Positions 53,601 to 62,419 of a stretch of DNA of 64,000 bases are shown piece after piece. Source of the stretch: Candidatus Thorarchaeota archaeon. Lineage in GTDB: Archaea; Asgardarchaeota; Thorarchaeia; Thorarchaeales; Thorarchaeaceae. The stretch is taken from assembly GCA_008080745.1 (NCBI GenBank), contig SHMX01000003.1, forward strand, positions 406,971 to 470,970. The letters are read 5' to 3'. The notes under the pieces were generated by a model. The model searched no databases. It was not told the DNA's origin and saw only the letters and a program-made list of their open reading frames with translations. The translations under genes and the position numbers were made by a program. Numbering within the stretch: the stretch's first letter is position 1; each line of letters starts with the position of its first letter.

Positions 53601-56600
53601 AACTACATCTCCACTACCGACTGGTTCAGGATTTAGGTCAGTCTGTGCTGCAGAAACTACAAAATAGCTATCAGTCATCCAAGCAAACTCGTAGTTATTC
53701 TTACTGCATGTCACGTTGATATGCCAATTTCCAACAGGGAGAAGATCTTTTGAGAAATCATATTCATAGACTCCTATTGTCTGTGACATGATAGAGGTCT
53801 CAGTGAGATAGACTTGTCCAGTATCATTGTTAATCCAATACACAGTCACTGATATTCCTGTAAGGCCAGGATCAGTTGAGTTGGTACTGAATTGATATTC
53901 AAATGTGAACGAGTCAGCTGCTGGAGACCATTCATAATTTGATGGACCTGTTAATACTACCTCCATTGGTACCTCGTCTATGACAAGGTCGACAATAATT
54001 GTCTGTCCAACGTAATTCTGTTTATTCAAGGTCACAGTAAGAGTGTAACTACCTACATTTAATCCATGAATTGCAGATGATGGTAGATCGTAGAAGACTC
54101 CATTCTCAGATAAGAATCCTGATCTTAGCAGAGTCGTACCACGCTTAATTGTCCATGAGTAGACCGAAAGATCTGTGACATTCACGTCATTGGTTATATC
54201 TTCAAGCCAGAAACTGTGGTCGGTATGTGTTTTGTAATAGTCGTTTATCAAATAGGTATCAAATGCATCTTGTGTTGTCTGTGCATTTAGAACTGTCAGG
54301 TAGATAGTCAGTTCTGTTGGGTCATCATAATTTGCTGGATTGGCATGTGCCCAGACTTTGATGACATAAGGTGTATCCGATGCATTTAGCATCCAGTAAT
54401 CAGTGTCAACAATCATTGTGAAATTGATTGCATCTTCTTTGATGACCCAATCATATGCACTTTGATTCCACGTACCAGTTGCCACAGGTGTTATACCCAT
54501 GTATACAGTGTAATTCACCCAGTAGATATCACTTGAAGGACTAATAGCACTTGTAGTTGTACCATCAAGGTCTCGATCAAAGAAACCAACAGTCCATGAG
54601 GCATTCTGACCCCATCGAACATTAAGGAAATATGTCGTCGAATTCAGCTCTGTGTAACTATCAGCATAAGTTGGTGAGGCAATGGTCACGTTATTCCAGA
54701 ACCACCAATCCTTATCACAAGTCGCATATTGAAGTGTTGCACTCTCCTCACCTGCAATAACTGATAGATTATATCCTACAGAATATGGTGTACTCATGTT
54801 AGCATGAATGAAAAAGAATGTAACATGACCTGTACTATTGGTAGTACCTTGAGCAACCAGGCCTCCACCGACTAAAGTCACATTCACTTGAGCTCCCTGT
54901 ACAAAGGTAGTAGGACTTGTTCGAACGTTCACGATCAAACGAGAAATTGGAATTTCAATCACTTGTTCGTAATATCCCTGTAAGTCTACGATTGATTCAG
55001 TATTATTTCTAGCCAGTGGGGTTTCATCATAGTCATCAGCAATCCAAGCATCAATATTCCAAGTACCATTTACAACTCTGTAGAAGGTATAATTACCATT
55101 CTCATCGCTGTATTCAGTAATCTTGTAGACATCTTGGTCAACTGAGTTGTTGACAGTGATGGTAGCTCCTTCAATCATCTGTTCATCCCATGAGGGGAGA
55201 TTGATTGTGAAGGTTACAAGCGGAATTTCCCAATAATATTCAGGAGTTCCACCAAATTCAGTATCAGAGATAGACCAGTTAGCAAATTCGAGAATATTGT
55301 CATAATTGTAAGATTCTACGGGTCCAGTATATCTTGCAAAGAAACTGTAGTCGTCTACTGGAATTCGGTAGAAATTCGCCCAACCAGTACTGTTGACTTC
55401 AGAAGTGAAGACATAGTTACTAGTCCCGTCATTGGAACCATCAGTGATATTTGATGCTCTAATATAGAGGGTCTCATCAGCAGTCTTTGCAATGGTATCA
55501 CCCATCAAATCTTCAGCATGAATGTCAAAGCTACCCATAGGCATGACAATAGTTACCGGAGTTACTGAACCAGTGATATCGTGGTTTGAATCGTTTCTAA
55601 CCCAGACAGCTGTATAATCAGTAAAACCACCTAGCCAGTTCTTTGCGTCAATACTAGTTTGAATCTCATAAGTTGCATTGTCGAGACCCTCGAACACAAC
55701 TAGACCATTAGAATCAGTTGTATCTGTTCGGGTTCCACCCTGGTCGTCTGTCCAAAGAACGTGTGTGTTTGGATCATGTAGACTTACAGCAACGCCCTCT
55801 ACTGGAATACCATCAACATCAACAACAGTGATATCAAATTCAAACAGGTGTACTTCATCACCATATTCTGCAACTAACCTAGCTTGGTCAACATCAGAAT
55901 GATAGGATGGAACCATCCATCCATATCCAGTATCGGAAGTTGGATTATAGGGTGCAGAAGTAGAAAATCTGCCTAGGTTGACAATACTAATGCTTGCATT
56001 GGAATTGATATGATACAGAGTCATTGAGGACGATACCGGCCTGAATGCAGCACAGCCACCTGCAGGAATCTGAAGCTGGCCATCGTTGTAGCCGTCAATA
56101 TCCACCAGTGCGTTTTCTTGAGCCACAATCATAAACTTGTAAGAGTTAATACCCCACATTTTGAAGTCGGTGCCAAATCGATCTCCAGTAATAGTAGGCA
56201 TCCAATCTCCAGCATCTCTTGCATTCGCTGGGTCATATACTCCTTCAACCATCAACATTGCTCCAGAATCACCACGGATGTGAGTCACATCTTCAGGATT
56301 AGTATCTGAGGCAACACCATGAGCAATTAGAGAAGAGCTGTTTGCCGCAACAGTGATAGTAGTCCATGAGGACCATCCAGATCCAGCATTGCGACGCCAG
56401 TCAACATCAACGGTAGAGTCTCCAAGATTTGTTACTCGTATCCAATCATTACCATTACCCATGTCAATGATGTAGAACTCCTCTCCAGCTAATTGACCAT
56501 CTACTGTGGAATAGCATCCCCATATGTCTCGTGCAAATGCCGAATCAACGTCGCCTGCACGGAAAGATAGAAGATTGGTTGAATTAACCATTGAAATAAC

Positions 56601-57698
56601 GTTGTAGTCAACTTGTCGCTTTGCTATGTACTCACCTGCATCTAATACAGCAGGCCATTCTGTAACTGCAGAGCCATTATAGAATTCCCAAAGGGTGAAA
56701 TCATCAGCAGCGCCAGTTGAATCCCATGCATAAACTTCAGTGTTATCTTCCATTGCCTGAGCCCAATAAGTGCCCTCGTTTCGGTCATCAAATCCTTCAA
56801 CTCCACCGAGGATAAACTCATGACCCACACCATAACCAAGCTGGTCGACTCCGGGGAACCAATCGTTAATAGAAGGATTACTTCCTTCATCACCTTGACC
56901 CATATGTACTGATATTGGATAATTAGAATAAATGGCATAGAACCCATGGAAAAGCGAGTAAGAATAGGTACTTGGTTCGTATCGGGCTGCTTCAAGTTTG
57001 TCTAATGTTCCACTTGGAACATTACTTGGATATACGCTACCAGATGAACCAGACCAACGAGCATCAAGATTTCGTGGATCATCCCATGAGTCTGTTGTGT
57101 CGTCCCACATCTCGATATAGTAATTGTTACTATCGTGATATGAAATCATGCTGATTAATGAGAAAGTGTAACTCTTGTAGACGAAGGGATAGTAATCAGG
57201 ATAACTAACTGTACCAACATCAATCTTGGCATAATAGACATAGTAGTTCCAATCAAGTGTACCTTGAGTCATGTTGACTGAGAATGTAACTGTTGCTGAT
57301 TCAATAAACTCAGCTGAATAATAAGTCACATTCCAGACCTGGAAAGGTAACTGTGTCCATGTTTCAGAGCTGTTGTCATAGTAGAGTGCTCGGATGGATC
57401 CATCATAGCAGTGACCATTCTCAAAAGTCAGGTCGATATGTACCGGAACCAGAGTTCTGTCAGAAATACCTGGTTCTGTGAAATTGAAATACCTACGATA
57501 GATGTATGTCGAGTTCCACCAGTTTGCTAGATCCTGTATTCCAGCAATCTCCATCTCTCCCTCTTGCATAAGCAACGGTGAATCCATTATGTAATCATCA
57601 GCAGAAGCTGTATTTGAAATAGGAGTACCATTACTTGCTGGAAGGATGAGGAGTACTGCTAGAAAAATCATAATTGATAGTTTTAGTTTGGTATCCAT
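50616..57698 (-). CDS. Giant Ig-like surface protein with membrane anchor and acidic tail
   Basis: 2360 residues. A signal peptide (about 1-25) precedes a DUF2341-like domain (about 55-160, WWNSTYIYRRYFNF) and regions that resemble carboxypeptidase-regulatory beta domains (VDVDGIPVEGVAVSLHDPN). More than ten Ig-like units of about 100 residues follow, many with a shared GLAGASV...W and Y-F-x-V-x-T pattern. One span (about 2095-2115) leads to a conserved-looking basic and helical segment and an acidic tail of about 180 residues. Dozens of N-x-S/T sites fit glycosylation. The tail could reach a cytosolic partner. Its ATG abuts the stop of the preceding gene. Confidence 0.85.
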   Translation of the reverse strand: MDTKLKLSIMIFLAVLLILPASNGTPISNTASADDYIMDSPLLMQEGEMEIAGIQDLANWWNSTYIYRRYFNFTEPGISDRTLVPVHIDLTFENGHCYDGSIRALYYDNSSETWTQLPFQVWNVTYYSAEFIESATVTFSVNMTQGTLDWNYYVYYAKIDVGTVSYPDYYPFVYKSYTFSLISMISYHDSNNYYIEMWDDTTDSWDDPRNLDARWSGSSGSVYPSNVPSGTLDKLEAARYEPSTYSYSLFHGFYAIYSNYPISVHMGQGDEGSNPSINDWFPGVDQLGYGVGHEFILGGVEGFDDRNEGTYWAQAMEDNTEVYAWDSTGAADDFTLWEFYNGSAVTEWPAVLDAGEYIAKRQVDYNVISMVNSTNLLSFRAGDVDSAFARDIWGCYSTVDGQLAGEEFYIIDMGNGNDWIRVTNLGDSTVDVDWRRNAGSGWSSWTTITVAANSSSLIAHGVASDTNPEDVTHIRGDSGAMLMVEGVYDPANARDAGDWMPTITGDRFGTDFKMWGINSYKFMIVAQENALVDIDGYNDGQLQIPAGGCAAFRPVSSSMTLYHINSNASISIVNLGRFSTSAPYNPTSDTGYGWMVPSYHSDVDQARLVAEYGDEVHLFEFDITVVDVDGIPVEGVAVSLHDPNTHVLWTDDQGGTRTDTTDSNGLVVFEGLDNATYEIQTSIDAKNWLGGFTDYTAVWVRNDSNHDITGSVTPVTIVMPMGSFDIHAEDLMGDTIAKTADETLYIRASNITDGSNDGTSNYVFTSEVNSTGWANFYRIPVDDYSFFARYTGPVESYNYDNILEFANWSISDTEFGGTPEYYWEIPLVTFTINLPSWDEQMIEGATITVNNSVDQDVYKITEYSDENGNYTFYRVVNGTWNIDAWIADDYDETPLARNNTESIVDLQGYYEQVIEIPISRLIVNVRTSPTTFVQGAQVNVTLVGGGLVAQGTTNSTGHVTFFFIHANMSTPYSVGYNLSVIAGEESATLQYATCDKDWWFWNNVTIASPTYADSYTELNSTTYFLNVRWGQNASWTVGFFDRDLDGTTTSAISPSSDIYWVNYTVYMGITPVATGTWNQSAYDWVIKEDAINFTMIVDTDYWMLNASDTPYVIKVWAHANPANYDDPTELTIYLTVLNAQTTQDAFDTYLINDYYKTHTDHSFWLEDITNDVNVTDLSVYSWTIKRGTTLLRSGFLSENGVFYDLPSSAIHGLNVGSYTLTVTLNKQNYVGQTIIVDLVIDEVPMEVVLTGPSNYEWSPAADSFTFEYQFSTNSTDPGLTGISVTVYWINNDTGQVYLTETSIMSQTIGVYEYDFSKDLLPVGNWHINVTCSKNNYEFAWMTDSYFVVSAAQTDLNPEPVGSGDVVVDWGESLHFDLVFNRTDGTGLAGASYVHNWSKSVTVEYLGAGTYRFQVNTLIESGDYCLDITMSLTNHEDAQVFLNITVRIPLFIQTEYGSAESPLEAYWTHTFDIEITLMDQSRDNDPVLGATVAYNWYMEFVVDQSGTLDPYAGGIYNTTLNAFDAVPMEDDLYAITITATMADATTAITTVFVRINSVPNEIVLDSQYFEQFYADVFNVTFYWNNTLDGGTIDNPDSQLYQLLSPSTEIATMYNLGGGWYTFTVDTKALNMNANVQGSVYVIQITMEKSGYASHQLTTVIVLVQETDASLVIDPIGHVNWTDDFTITASLYDDLHGGFIWLGAEVTITMDDYSWVMTNNGDGTFEIQLTSDDWFAASYGAYNLTFTYTLPNYVDNVNMTSLYIDPIEGECIKVAPTQDSPTYKWSETFDLQVEVNRIYLVTETLENVYVYYIWSGYTTQYALTFLPSPNDYAVTVDTSQVPAGSYNLIVRVDNENYTIPDLVIPVTIATVDTSLTPNEDIYTTTYGVTGIDVILEFEVADLQVDLTGALAGASITMMYAGEPFTATYRSSSGTYLMNFNPSLMPISKIPGMFTLNITATLQNYTSITIHPTLIIYADTSLTGQDRVVEDGMNFLLTWQFLDISSDVPMTPTISGLEMTLTTPVTSFDLDDFTFNGTHYSIQLTTAQIGVIQSAPYELSISASAPMYQNKTSTLRVTVSEPTVDILGTGFRVPVSTLTTIGVMTGLFIVIGLAVVAIQRWRVPFHIKQINRAISDIENGKPASVEGIATMGMVVSDILAPGLADLDITAPVIDEFIEEPYEDLLTDETDDLLGELDALDEIGTEGTDFVDTGPSIEEELSAELDAITVDEVDIESDDLPEDIDEVEETESTEDDLGDEEAELPEDDAETDSIEGEAEIEAEDESITEPEVSEEGIEETPEEEVEEVEEPAEEEVSSEDSESDTDVSESEEEDTASEAEDEASAEIDTEESDLDEPEEDELEE

Positions 57699-58907
57699 TT
57701 ACTCAACCCCCGCGACCATTTTGGTGGCCTGTGATGGATGGAACTGTCTAAGTACCTCCAAATAGTGCAACGCTTGACGACTTGGAATCTCTTCTGTATT
57801 GTACAAGGTTACAGTTCGATCAATTAGCCACTCAGGATAGACCGTGATAACTTCAGGACTGCTCTTTAGCAGAACATGTTGTCTACCTTCTTCATCATTT
57901 ACGGTAATAACAATACCAGCTTTTTCTAGTTCTTTTAGCAATTTGCGCAGGCTTCCCTGAGTTATGTCCAGCATACCAAGAAGATCTTCACCAACTTGTG
58001 GACCCGCTCTGAGAATCTGAAGCAGGTCATAGACCTGAAAATCAAGTAGATACTTTGCTAATTCCTCAGCCTCTGCCCAAATAGTTTCTGAGAGGTCTTT
58101 CCGAAGTTTAGCGACATATTCGCGATGATAGCGCTTTGTAGTCTCCAAGAACTGTTTTGCAACAGTTGTTGGGATTTTACCAGCTTGTACTTTCCTTAAG
58201 GTCTCTACAGGTGTCTTCCTGAGAATAAGGATTGCACGTGTGAGATAGACAACCTCTGAGGCAAGTCCCTCAACCCAACCTGTCGCAATGATACCCATCT
58301 TGACTAAAGGGCGTAGAACCATGTCCACATCGATTTTCTTACCCACCTCTTCAAAGATCATTTGTTCCAGGTCCGCGTTTTGTACGGTACCGTTTCGAAT
58401 CAGGGTCTGAAGAAGAGACCTACGTACAGGGTCACTTAGAATAGACGCTTGTCGTTGCTCTGGCGTCATCTGAGTGTACCGTGAAATCTGTTTGTATAAC
58501 TTAGGAACCATCTTGACATACTCATCGTCCTCCAAATTCAAGAAGATCTGAGTGGCCATCTCAGGAAGAGCATCCTTGTACACATCTGGGTCCTCATCTG
58601 GACCAAGTACCAAGAACACCATAGATGGTTGTCCCTTCAAGTGCATGTTGAGCCCGCCGTAATATACTGCGAGCTTAAACTCATCAAAAGCAAGTGAATT
58701 AAATCCGGGCTTCTGTGACTCCTCGGTTTCACCAAGAGTTGCAATACCATAGACCCGCATGGACGTAGTTGGGTCTAGACCGATTTGTAGACTCTTTGGC
58801 GTCTTGGAGGTAACCACAGGTCCCAGTTCATCATCCCATTTTAGAACCGCGAGTCCTTCTGGCATCGTTTTTTCTCCATTGTGATATCCGACAATATATG
58901 GAGTCAT
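57699..58907 (-). CDS. Longin-like plus winged-helix cytosolic protein, operon partner of the giant protein
   Basis: 402 residues. Residues 15-145 have longin order: LAVLKWDDELGPVVTSKTP, VYGIATLG, FKLAVYYGGLNMHLKG, PSMVFLVLG and helices to about 145. Residues 155-225 and 295-370 look like winged helices (DPVRRSLLQTLIRNGTVQNA; VGEDLLGMLDITQGSLRKLL), separated by charged helices. The start may also be the ATG at 58865, which has a better GGAG site. It lies one base before the giant gene, which implies joint production. It may bind a GTPase or the acidic tail, which is inference. Confidence 0.75.
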   Translation of the reverse strand: MTPYIVGYHNGEKTMPEGLAVLKWDDELGPVVTSKTPKSLQIGLDPTTSMRVYGIATLGETEESQKPGFNSLAFDEFKLAVYYGGLNMHLKGQPSMVFLVLGPDEDPDVYKDALPEMATQIFLNLEDDEYVKMVPKLYKQISRYTQMTPEQRQASILSDPVRRSLLQTLIRNGTVQNADLEQMIFEEVGKKIDVDMVLRPLVKMGIIATGWVEGLASEVVYLTRAILILRKTPVETLRKVQAGKIPTTVAKQFLETTKRYHREYVAKLRKDLSETIWAEAEELAKYLLDFQVYDLLQILRAGPQVGEDLLGMLDITQGSLRKLLKELEKAGIVITVNDEEGRQHVLLKSSPEVITVYPEWLIDRTVTLYNTEEIPSRQALHYLEVLRQFHPSQATKMVAGVE

Positions 58908-58946
58908 CTCTCGATAGAACTAAGGCCTATTACGATAGCTGACCCC

Positions 58947-58956
58947 TTTAATTAAA
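58947..58956 (-). promoter_or_regulatory. Candidate TATA box of the two-gene surface-protein operon
   Basis: The palindromic TTTAATTAAA lies about 40 bases before the start at 58907. Transcription would begin near 58927, with a short leader. Confidence 0.35.
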
Positions 58957-59101
58957 CCACAATTCTTTGTCCCTAGTGAATTATGAAGTGGTCTAACTGT
59001 TGTTCGTTCTGTGTTTCTTGAACAAATATTCCCTAATAAGAAAAATTCGTACGGATATTACAAAATGGAAATATGCTGATACTTTTACTAGATTATGGTA
59101 A

Positions 59102-60268
59102 CTAATTTTTACTCAGAAGTGTTACTAACATGTTATTTCCAAAGCCGCCAATGTTATGGGTAAGTCCAATCTCAGGATCATCTACTTGAAGAGATGTAGG
59201 ATACAATCCACGAAGTTGTAGAACGACATCTCTGATCTGTGCAATACCAGTAGCTCCAGTTGGATGACCACGAGCTTTGAGACCCCCACTTGGATTGACG
59301 GGCATGGCTCCACCAACCTCTGACGTTCCGTTTTTAATAGAGTCGATTGCCGCCCCTCTATCAGCCAGACCAAGGTCCTCCATGTTGACTAGTTCAAGAA
59401 TAGAGAATGCATCATGAATCTCACAGACATCAACGTTCTCGGGTTCGATTCCAGCCATGGTAAAGGCGAGATTGGCAGCATGAATCGTGGCATAGAAAGA
59501 TGTTAGTGAGAGACGATGTTGAACAGCATGGTAATCAGTTCCATGTCCAATACCTATCACTCTGATTGCCTGATCTTTCAATCCTAATTGACGGACCATA
59601 CTATCAGATGCAATAACAGCTGCAGCCGCCCCATCTGAAGTAGGACAACTATCATAGAGAGTTAGAGGATCTGCAATAATACGACTGGAGCTTACTTTCT
59701 CCACAGTCACTTCCTTCTGGAAGTGTGCGAGAGGATTCTTCGCCCCATTTCGATGTGCTTTAACAGGGACTAAGGATAGTTCATCACGAGTTAACCCATA
59801 ATCGTGCATGTATCGCCTTGCGACCATAGCACCTAGAGCTGCTGGTGTTGCTCCATAGCGAGTTTCGTTATCATAAGACATCATCTTTGCGAGAATTTTT
59901 GATGCAATACCACGTTTAACAGCGGACATCTTCTCAACACCGATCACCAATACCAATTCAGCAAGCCCGGATGCCACCATTGCATAACCGGTTTCAAACG
60001 CGCTGGATCCAGAAGATGGGCCAGTCTCAACGCGAGTGGCTCCCGCAGGAACAAGACCTAGCCTGTCAGCAAGCAAGGTGGATAGATGACCCTTTCCAGT
60101 GAATTCATCGGGATTTTGAGAGCCTACGATAATTCGATCAAAGGGATACTCCAGAGTCTGGGAATCCTCCAGTGCCTCGAAGGCGGCTTGTGTTGCCAAA
60201 TCCGTAATTCCTTCTTCAAGCACCCCAAAAGGAGTCATTCCAACGCCAATTACATTCACATCAGGCAT
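59102..60268 (-). CDS. Second thiolase-fold protein lacking the nucleophilic cysteine
   Basis: 388 residues of the archaeal thiolase family: DVNVIGVGMTPFG, ALGAMVARRYMHDYG, HDAFSILE, NPSGGLKARGHPTGATG and LTHNIGGFGNNM. Where active enzymes have ACASG, this one has GPSSGS (proline at the cysteine position). The usual HDCF and CGHP cysteines are alanine and arginine. It may thus be an aldolase, a carboxyl-transfer accessory or an inactive subunit. It follows the biotin carrier gene by 13 bases. Start is the ATG at 60268, nine bases after AAAGGT; other starts are in frame up to 60289. Confidence 0.85.
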   Translation of the reverse strand: MPDVNVIGVGMTPFGVLEEGITDLATQAAFEALEDSQTLEYPFDRIIVGSQNPDEFTGKGHLSTLLADRLGLVPAGATRVETGPSSGSSAFETGYAMVASGLAELVLVIGVEKMSAVKRGIASKILAKMMSYDNETRYGATPAALGAMVARRYMHDYGLTRDELSLVPVKAHRNGAKNPLAHFQKEVTVEKVSSSRIIADPLTLYDSCPTSDGAAAAVIASDSMVRQLGLKDQAIRVIGIGHGTDYHAVQHRLSLTSFYATIHAANLAFTMAGIEPENVDVCEIHDAFSILELVNMEDLGLADRGAAIDSIKNGTSEVGGAMPVNPSGGLKARGHPTGATGIAQIRDVVLQLRGLYPTSLQVDDPEIGLTHNIGGFGNNMLVTLLSKN

Positions 60269-60281
60269 ATGCATCCGACCT

Positions 60282-60806
60282 TTACTCAATCAGTATTAGC
60301 AAATCAGTAGGGGTGACCATTGAACCAATCTCAATGTTTACCTCTTTGACTACACCGTCCATTGGAGCCTTGAGTTCATTAAACATTTTCATGGCTTCTA
60401 AGATACAAACTGTCTGACCCCCTGAAACTGAATCTCCCGGAGATACATGAACCTCCGTGATTTTTCCAGGCATGGGAGGATAGACACCACCCTCAGCCTT
60501 TGGTCCGCCTTTAGATGCTGTGGGCGTGGGGGTAACACTCTCCTGACTTTTCAATCGACCCCATTCGAGCTCCCGAGACTCTCCATTGATCTCCAATTCT
60601 ATCTTGGACCCAGACCGCTTCATTATATCAATCTTGTAGTCGGAGGTGGTATCATTTGCGGTCCATGTTCCATCCTCATTTTTTATAGTCTTGATACTGT
60701 AACTCTGTTCACCGATCTTAACAATGAGGAGTCCTCCTTCATCAAGAGTCTTCACATCGACTTCGTATTTCCTATCATCTATCTTTGCTTCGTACTTTGG
60801 ACTCAT
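60282..60806 (-). CDS. Biotin carboxyl carrier protein
   Basis: 174 residues. The C-terminal 75 are a biotinyl domain with EAMKM and the biotin-carrying K140, and MPGKITEVHVSPGDSV in front. The first 95 residues form a beta domain like that of bacterial acyl-CoA and pyruvate carboxylase carriers, joined by a Pro/Ser/Thr linker. The ATG overlaps the TGA of pycB, and GGGGGG lies six bases before it. It carries the carboxyl group between a biotin carboxylase, which is not in the window, and the carboxyltransferase encoded upstream. Confidence 0.93.
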   Translation of the reverse strand: MSPKYEAKIDDRKYEVDVKTLDEGGLLIVKIGEQSYSIKTIKNEDGTWTANDTTSDYKIDIMKRSGSKIELEINGESRELEWGRLKSQESVTPTPTASKGGPKAEGGVYPPMPGKITEVHVSPGDSVSGGQTVCILEAMKMFNELKAPMDGVVKEVNIEIGSMVTPTDLLILIE

Positions 60807-62386
60807 CATGGACCCCCCTGTTGTCGCGTTTTCATCAATCGTTTTCGCCCCACAGAACTCCAGCGAGAGGTTGCTCGTTCCCACTGTCCAGTTAATGTGA
60901 CCACTCGGCTATCATGCAGGTCTTCCCGAGCATCTTGACTCCATGCACTACCCAGACCAAAGGAAGTGAGTGCTCCTCCGGCCTGTCTACTGCTATGTAG
61001 AACGGCCGCTATCAGGGCAATCTCGTGTTCTTCTGTAATCTCGCCCATCGTGGTTCTAGCTGCTTTTCTCTTCAAGAAGTCTAGAGCATACTGTGGAAAG
61101 AGTGCATACGAGACCAAATCTCGACGGTCGTGAGGAATATCCTTGAGTGCCTCTTTCGCCGTTGGTAATTCTGGTTCAAGCAGACTTGCAGGTCGTTCTG
61201 TGAGGGGCTCTTCATCTCCAATAATCAGCTTCTTGATCTCGGGGTCAATGGGTGCGGGAGGCCGACCATAGTATCCTCTCACATATTGCTTGACCTCGTG
61301 TGGGACCATCTTGTACCGTTCTCCTGTGATGACATTCAGGGTGGCCTGGGTGCCAACTATCTGACTGGAAGGTGTGACCAGAGGCGGGTAGCCAAGGTCA
61401 GCCCGTACGCGTGGAACCTCTTCCAGAACCTCATCATATCGATCCAGTGCGCCCTGTTCTCTAAGCTGATTGTCCAGATTAGATAACATACCACCAGGAA
61501 TCTGAAAGACCAACACCTGTGGATTCACGCCCTGTAGACTTCCCTCGAACTGTGCATACTTTCTTCGGATATCTCTGAAATAAGACGCAATATCCGCCAG
61601 AAGGTTGACATCCAACTTTGTGTCCCGCGTATTTCCCTTCATGCTCTCAACAATGGACTCGGTAGCTGGCTGTGATGTTGCTCCAGACAATGATGAGATA
61701 GCACAATCAACCACATCAACCCCAACCTCAGCTGCCTTCAGATATGCCATAGACGCCATACCACTGGTATAATGGGAATGCAATTGTATCGGAATCGATA
61801 TCTCCTCTTTCAGCCGAGTCACTAACTCTCCAGCTGCCTTTGGCGTGATCAAACCAGCCATGTCCTTTATACAGATAGAATCGGCCTCTAGAGAATACAA
61901 CTCTTTTGCGGTCTCAACGAACTTCTCAATAGTATGCACCGGAGAGGTGGTATAACTGATACTGGCCTGCGTGTGTCCGCCCTCTCGATTTACAAACTTC
62001 ATCGCCGCCTCCATGTTCCTGACATCGTTCAGGGCATCAAATATCCTGAAGATATCTATCCCTGCCTTCACCGCCTCCTCTACAAAGACCTCTAATACAT
62101 CATCTGGGTATTGCTTGTATCCCACAACATTAGAGCCACGAAGAAGCATCTGAAAAGGGGTCTTAGGCATAGCGTCTTTGAGTAGTTCGACTCGTTCCCA
62201 GGGATCTTCGTCCAAGAAACGCATCATGCTATCGAAAGTAGCCCCACCCCACATCTCAAGGGAGTGGTACCCGACCTTATCGATCTTCTCACAGATCGGA
62301 AGCATATGTTCGGTACGCATTCGAGTAGCGATAAGAGACTGATGTGCATCCCGAAGGGTAGTATCGGTAATGAGTAATTTCTTCAT
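60806..62386 (-). CDS. pycB: Pyruvate carboxylase subunit B / oxaloacetate decarboxylase alpha-type carboxyltransferase
   Basis: 526 residues. A DRE-TIM barrel (about 1-300) has TDTTLRDAHQSLIATRM, LEMWGGATFD, the carbamylated-lysine region ICIKDMAGL, metal-binding LHSHYTSG and AISSLSGATSQP. The following helical domain is typical of PycB/OadA (QIPGGMLSNLDNQL, TPSSQIVGTQA). The last 75 residues (EITEEHEIALIAAVL, SSVGRKRLMKTRQ) resemble the OadG/gamma type C-terminus. It moves carboxyl between biotin and pyruvate. The base composition is visibly more GC-rich than its neighbours. Confidence 0.92.
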   Translation of the reverse strand: MKKLLITDTTLRDAHQSLIATRMRTEHMLPICEKIDKVGYHSLEMWGGATFDSMMRFLDEDPWERVELLKDAMPKTPFQMLLRGSNVVGYKQYPDDVLEVFVEEAVKAGIDIFRIFDALNDVRNMEAAMKFVNREGGHTQASISYTTSPVHTIEKFVETAKELYSLEADSICIKDMAGLITPKAAGELVTRLKEEISIPIQLHSHYTSGMASMAYLKAAEVGVDVVDCAISSLSGATSQPATESIVESMKGNTRDTKLDVNLLADIASYFRDIRRKYAQFEGSLQGVNPQVLVFQIPGGMLSNLDNQLREQGALDRYDEVLEEVPRVRADLGYPPLVTPSSQIVGTQATLNVITGERYKMVPHEVKQYVRGYYGRPPAPIDPEIKKLIIGDEEPLTERPASLLEPELPTAKEALKDIPHDRRDLVSYALFPQYALDFLKRKAARTTMGEITEEHEIALIAAVLHSSRQAGGALTSFGLGSAWSQDAREDLHDSRVVTLTGQWERATSRWSSVGRKRLMKTRQQGGP

Positions 62387-62419
62387 TGCAGACCGAGATT
62401 CTCTGAAATGGAAGTCTAT

